A stretch of 10,298 bases of DNA from Bacteroidota bacterium (GTDB lineage Bacteria; Bacteroidota; Bacteroidia; Chitinophagales; Chitinophagaceae). Below are positions 6,944-10,298 of the stretch, in pieces; the first letter of the stretch is position 1, and every line of letters begins with the position of its first letter. Made by a program: the position numbers and the translations under genes. The stretch is from NCBI GenBank assembly GCA_021780705.1, contig JAJXYG010000073.1, forward strand, positions 1 through 10,298, read 5' to 3'. The notes under the pieces are model-generated. The model was given only the letters and a program-made list of their open reading frames with translations. It ran no database searches and had not been told where the DNA came from.

Positions 6944-7122
6944 GGCAAAATGGGGGTGAACCCACCCTTGATTGCATTGGAATAAGGAAGATTCCACGAA
7001 TCAGTATTCGGGTAAACCACAAGTCCCCTAGTTTTACTGAAATGGATCCGGACGCACGGAATCAGGGAAATTGGCTGGATTTTCCAACCCGGTTCCCTAT
7101 AAACCACATATAACCCAATTAA

Positions 7123-10011
7123 ATGGAATATCAATTTACGGAAATAGAAAAAAAGTGGCAGCAGCGCTGGAATGAGACCGGGGTATACCAGGTACGCAAT
7201 GAAAGTGACCGGCCCAAGTTTTATGTACTGGACATGTTTCCCTATCCCAGCGGTGCGGGTCTTCATGTGGGTCACCCCCTGGGGTACATTGCCAGCGACA
7301 TTTTTGCGCGCTTCAAAAGGCTGAAGGGGTTTAATGTCCTGCACCCGATGGGCTATGACAGCTTTGGACTTCCTGCCGAACAGTATGCCCTGGAGACCGG
7401 CCAGCACCCTGCAGTTACGACTGAAAAAAACATTACCACTTTTCGCCAGCAACTGGACAATATTGGATTTTGCTTCGATTGGAGCAGGGAAGTCAGGACC
7501 AGTGATCCGCATTATTACAAATGGACCCAATGGATATTTCTCAAACTTTTTCACAGCTGGTATGACCACCGGCAGCACAAGGCCCGGCCCATCGAAGCAT
7601 TGATTGAAAAATTTGCCCAATCCGGAAACCAGCCCGATTTCGGTCAAAGGGATACCAGGATCCGCTTTAGTGCGGCCCAATGGAAGGCCTTTTCTGAAAA
7701 GGAACAACAGGAAGTACTGATGGAATACCGCCTGGCCTATGCCGCCTATGGAGAGGTCAATTGGTGCGAAGCCCTTGGTACGGTGCTGGCCAATGATGAA
7801 GTGATCAACGGGCTGAGTGAGCGGGGAGGCCATCCGGTGGTCAAGAAGAAAATGAGGCAATGGTACCTGCGCATTACCGATTACGCCCAAAGATTGCTGG
7901 AGGGCCTGGACACAGTCAATTTCTCGGAGGCGATGAAAGAGATGCAGCGAAACTGGATCGGAAGAAGTGAGGGGGCGGAAATCGCATTCAAAATCGATGG
8001 CGCAGATGCGCACCTCCTGGTATATACCACCCGGCCCGATACTATATTCGGGGTGGATTTCATGGTCCTGGCCCCGGAACATGAACTGGTTGCCCAGATC
8101 ACTACCGAGGCGCAGAAAGCAGCAATCGAGGCCTATCTTACTTATGTCAAAAGCCGCAGCGACCGCGAAAGGATGGCGGAGGTAAAGCAGGTGACCGGTT
8201 GCTTCACGGGAGCCTATGCCCTGAACCCCTTTACCCAAAAACCCATACCGGTCTGGATTGCCGAGTATGTGCTGGCGGGTTATGGCACCGGAGCCATTAT
8301 GGCCGTGCCCTGTGGGGATCAGCGTGATTTTGATTTTGCCACCCATTTCCAGATACCTGTTACCAATATCATCGGCTCCTATTTTGAGGGTACACAGGCC
8401 AATCCCACCAAGGAAGCCACCCTCACCCATTCCGGATTCCTGGATGGTATCAGGATGACCGAAGCCATTGATGTGGTACTGAATAAAATTGAGCAGGAAG
8501 GTATTGGCAAAAGAAAGGTGAACTACAAAATGCGGGACGCGGGATTTAGCCGCCAGCGTTACTGGGGGGAACCATTCCCGATCCGGTACCACCAGGGGGT
8601 GGCCTATCCACTGGCCGATACGGAATTGCCGGTCCTGTTGCCCCATGTGGAAAATTACCAGCCGGGCCCGGAAGGCCAGGGACCCCTTGCCAACATAACC
8701 GACTGGGTGCAACTGCCGGGCGGGGATACCCGTGAAACGAACACCATGCCTGGATATGCAGGATCTTCCTGGTATTTTTTGCGGTATACGGATCCGCATA
8801 ATGAGCAGGAATTTGCCGGCAGAAAGGCCCTGGACTATTGGAACCAGGTGGATGTATATGTCGGAGGAACCGAACACGCGGTGGGACACCTGCTTTATAG
8901 CCGCATGTGGACCAAGGTGCTCTTTGACCTGGGCCTTATCGGCTTTGAAGAACCTTATAAAAAACTGGTGAACCAGGGAATGATTCAGGGCAGCAGCCGC
9001 TTTGTGTACAGGGCCCAGTTTCAGGACTTGTCCCTTTCGGGGGCGCCCAGCGTCTTTGTCTCCAGTATCCTGGCAGACCAGATTGCCACAGGAAGCCTGC
9101 CGGTGGATTACCTGGCGGAAGCCATCCGGAAAGCGGCCCCTGATTATTTTGGGAAAGAGGCCGGCGCGGGGTACTCCTGCAGTTTTACTGCTCTGCACGT
9201 GGATGTCAACCGGGTGGACGGGGTAGAGTTACAGATTGAGGCGCTCCGAAAATGGAAACCGGAATTCGAAAATGGAATCTTTATCACCGAAGAAGATGGA
9301 AAATTTATATGCCGGACTGAAGTGGAAAAGATGTCCAAATCCAAGTATAACACGGTTAACCCCAATGACCTCATCGAGAGATACGGGGCAGATACTTTCA
9401 GGATGTACGAGATGTTCCTGGGTCCGGTGGAGCAAAGCAAACCCTGGGATACCAAGGGAATTGAAGGGGTGCACCGATTCTTGAAGAAGTTGTGGCGCCT
9501 GTTTTTTGATGAGGTGAAGGGAAAGATCTGGAATGAGGAGAAACCAGCGGACCCCGAATGGAAGGTGCTTCATAAGGCCATCAAAAAGATTGAAGAGGAT
9601 ACCGAGCGCTTTTCCTTTAATACCGCGGTAAGTGCCTTCATGGTATGCGTAAACGAACTTACCGATCTGAAATGTCATAAAAAAGAGATACTCGAACCCC
9701 TGCTGATCCTGCTGACCCCCTATGCTCCGCATATTGCCGAAGAACTATATCACTCCCTGGGTCACAGTCAAACCATCCTGGATGCCTCCTTCCCCGTCCT
9801 GGAAACCAGGTTCCTGGTCGAATCCGAAAAAGAATACCCGGTTTCCATAAATGGAAAATTGCGTACCACCCTCACCCTGCCTCTGGCTGCCAGCCAGCAG
9901 GAAGTCGAAGAGAAGGTACTTGGCAATGAGGTAGTACAAAAATGGATCGAAGGAAAGCCCCCGAAGAAGGTCCTCTATATTAAAAACAAAATGATCAATA
10001 TCGTAATTTAG
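7123..10011 (+). CDS. leuS: Leucyl-tRNA synthetase (leucine--tRNA ligase)
   Basis: LeuRS charges tRNA-Leu with leucine in the cytoplasm and edits mischarged products. The 962-residue protein is complete. The class I signatures are HVGH at 48-51 (within FPYPSGAGLHVGHPLGY) and KMSKS at 736-740. The editing domain has TTRPDTIFG at 302-310 and GTGAIMAVPCGDQRD near 388-402, with the key aspartate Asp399 kept. The anticodon-binding domain follows (about 760-890), then a C-terminal domain ending in KNKMINIVI. Cys215 is present in VNWCEALG, but the later zinc-ligand cysteines of the E. coli type are replaced (LSERGGHPV), so that finger probably binds no zinc. An extra segment at 142-190 and a long leucine-specific region (about 615-735) fit Bacteroidetes LeuRS. 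A TAA directly precedes the ATG in frame and fixes the start. A 777-codon antisense open frame is a shadow. Confidence 0.97.
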   Translation: MEYQFTEIEKKWQQRWNETGVYQVRNESDRPKFYVLDMFPYPSGAGLHVGHPLGYIASDIFARFKRLKGFNVLHPMGYDSFGLPAEQYALETGQHPAVTTEKNITTFRQQLDNIGFCFDWSREVRTSDPHYYKWTQWIFLKLFHSWYDHRQHKARPIEALIEKFAQSGNQPDFGQRDTRIRFSAAQWKAFSEKEQQEVLMEYRLAYAAYGEVNWCEALGTVLANDEVINGLSERGGHPVVKKKMRQWYLRITDYAQRLLEGLDTVNFSEAMKEMQRNWIGRSEGAEIAFKIDGADAHLLVYTTRPDTIFGVDFMVLAPEHELVAQITTEAQKAAIEAYLTYVKSRSDRERMAEVKQVTGCFTGAYALNPFTQKPIPVWIAEYVLAGYGTGAIMAVPCGDQRDFDFATHFQIPVTNIIGSYFEGTQANPTKEATLTHSGFLDGIRMTEAIDVVLNKIEQEGIGKRKVNYKMRDAGFSRQRYWGEPFPIRYHQGVAYPLADTELPVLLPHVENYQPGPEGQGPLANITDWVQLPGGDTRETNTMPGYAGSSWYFLRYTDPHNEQEFAGRKALDYWNQVDVYVGGTEHAVGHLLYSRMWTKVLFDLGLIGFEEPYKKLVNQGMIQGSSRFVYRAQFQDLSLSGAPSVFVSSILADQIATGSLPVDYLAEAIRKAAPDYFGKEAGAGYSCSFTALHVDVNRVDGVELQIEALRKWKPEFENGIFITEEDGKFICRTEVEKMSKSKYNTVNPNDLIERYGADTFRMYEMFLGPVEQSKPWDTKGIEGVHRFLKKLWRLFFDEVKGKIWNEEKPADPEWKVLHKAIKKIEEDTERFSFNTAVSAFMVCVNELTDLKCHKKEILEPLLILLTPYAPHIAEELYHSLGHSQTILDASFPVLETRFLVESEKEYPVSINGKLRTTLTLPLAASQQEVEEKVLGNEVVQKWIEGKPPKKVLYIKNKMINIVI

Positions 10012-10298
10012 ACTTCGGGCTGGCGGGTTGCCCATGACCCGAAACACCCTTGCGGGTAAATTGTTATAGGGAAGAATTTTAGAGAATCCTTCTGCACGGG
10101 TCTAGTCATCGCTGCCATTATCATGATATTATACAGGTAGCTCAAGGCTACCGAAGTGCCCCTTGCCCATACCAATTTGTCTGCCCATAAACTACTCCGC
10201 TAGCCGAGCTGACGGGGTATTTAACCCTGACTAGTGATTCAAAGTACAATACATAGCCGAGTTTTCAGGATGGTTTTGGCAACGCCTGCGCGTAGCAA
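10012..10298. other. Gene-free tail after leuS with many short hairpins and repeated words
   Basis: No open frame of useful length occurs on either strand. Local hairpins appear one after another: TTCGGG/CCCGAA (10014-10043), ACCC/GGGT (10046-10057), GAAGAATT/AATCCTTC with one mismatch (10071-10092), GGTAGC/GCTACC (10136-10152), CGGGGT/ACCCTG with one G-U pair (10213-10229) and ACGC/GCGT (10282-10293). TGCCCAT occurs at 10029, 10164 and 10182, and TAGCCGAG at 10201 and 10254. The first hairpin might end leuS transcription, but it has no T-run. A structured RNA or the end of a mobile element continuing past the window is possible; I cannot assign it to a known class. Confidence 0.5.
10014..10043 (+). 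terminator. leuS: Possible weak terminator hairpin of leuS
   Basis: A 6-base-pair stem TTCGGG/CCCGAA encloses a smaller nested hairpin (TGG/CCA around GGGTT) and begins 3 bases after the leuS stop codon. The position suits a terminator, but the bases after it (ACACCCTTGC) contain no T-run, so intrinsic termination here would be weak. It could equally be the first hairpin of the structured tail. Confidence 0.28.

Larger units (their letters stand above)
6661..7122. other. 462-base divergent intergenic region between ftsX and leuS
   Basis: No gene is supported here. Short open frames exist (for example 6723-6905 on the plus strand), but their translations look like read-through of GC-rich non-coding DNA. 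The region holds a promoter-like box for each flanking gene, a GC-rich inverted repeat in the middle, a tiny hairpin (GGGTG/CACCC, 6954-6967), and about 180 bases that would form the leuS leader. I find neither a T-box core motif nor a run of leucine codons, so classic tRNA or attenuation control of leuS is not supported. Confidence 0.6.

Noticed and set aside
7042..7113. A possible 23-codon leader peptide before leuS, in frame with it
   Set aside because: It has a single leucine codon and no terminator/antiterminator pair after it, so leucine attenuation is not supported.
6944..7122. T-box riboswitch in the leuS leader
   Set aside because: No T-box core sequence or specifier-loop architecture is visible, and only a 5-bp hairpin is found.
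6865..9198. A 777-codon open frame on the minus strand opposite leuS
   Set aside because: It is the antisense shadow of a well supported leuS gene, its translation shows no recognisable domain, and it is rich in His, Gly, Ile and Phe as expected of a reverse-complement frame. Its extension into the intergenic gap appears to be chance.
10239..10298. C-terminal end of a protein entering from the right on the minus strand (about 19 codons before a stop)
   Set aside because: The stretch is too short to recognise, and the visible peptide (AGVAKTILKTRLCIVL) matches no family I know with confidence.

Overview
The window looks like a chromosomal housekeeping region of a Bacteroidetes bacterium, most likely in or near the Chitinophagaceae. 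Four things point there: the adjacent ftsX-DUF3098-uppP genes, the architecture of the leucyl-tRNA synthetase, near absence of Shine-Dalgarno sequences, and several matches to the Bacteroidetes -7 promoter box TAnnTTTG. Base composition is moderate and coding density is high. No CRISPR array, tRNA, rRNA or complete mobile element could be recognised.

Layout from left to right. The 5' part of ruvC (Holliday-junction resolvase) runs leftward off the window edge. Divergent from it is a rightward pair: a multi-spanning flippase-like membrane protein (lysylphosphatidylglycerol-synthase TM family) and, 6 bases later, an exported DUF3108 protein. Converging on these is a leftward block of six genes spanning 6660 down to 2086: ftsX, a DUF3098 membrane protein, uppP (undecaprenyl-diphosphatase), a UMF1/Atg22-type MFS transporter, a metallo-beta-lactamase-fold hydrolase, and a 64-residue two-helix membrane protein. 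A clear intrinsic terminator between DUF3098 and uppP divides the block into at least two transcription units. A 462-base divergent gap with a GC-rich inverted repeat separates ftsX from the rightward leuS, which is complete (962 codons). The last 287 bases contain no gene that I can support but hold a string of short hairpins and repeated words.

Taken together, most of the genes serve the cell envelope: FtsX in division-linked wall remodelling, UppP in recycling of the undecaprenyl carrier, and a flippase-like protein beside an exported partner. RuvC and LeuRS are general housekeeping functions. I found no obvious new defence or mobile system. The least explained sequence is the structured tail after leuS and, second, the inverted repeat upstream of leuS.
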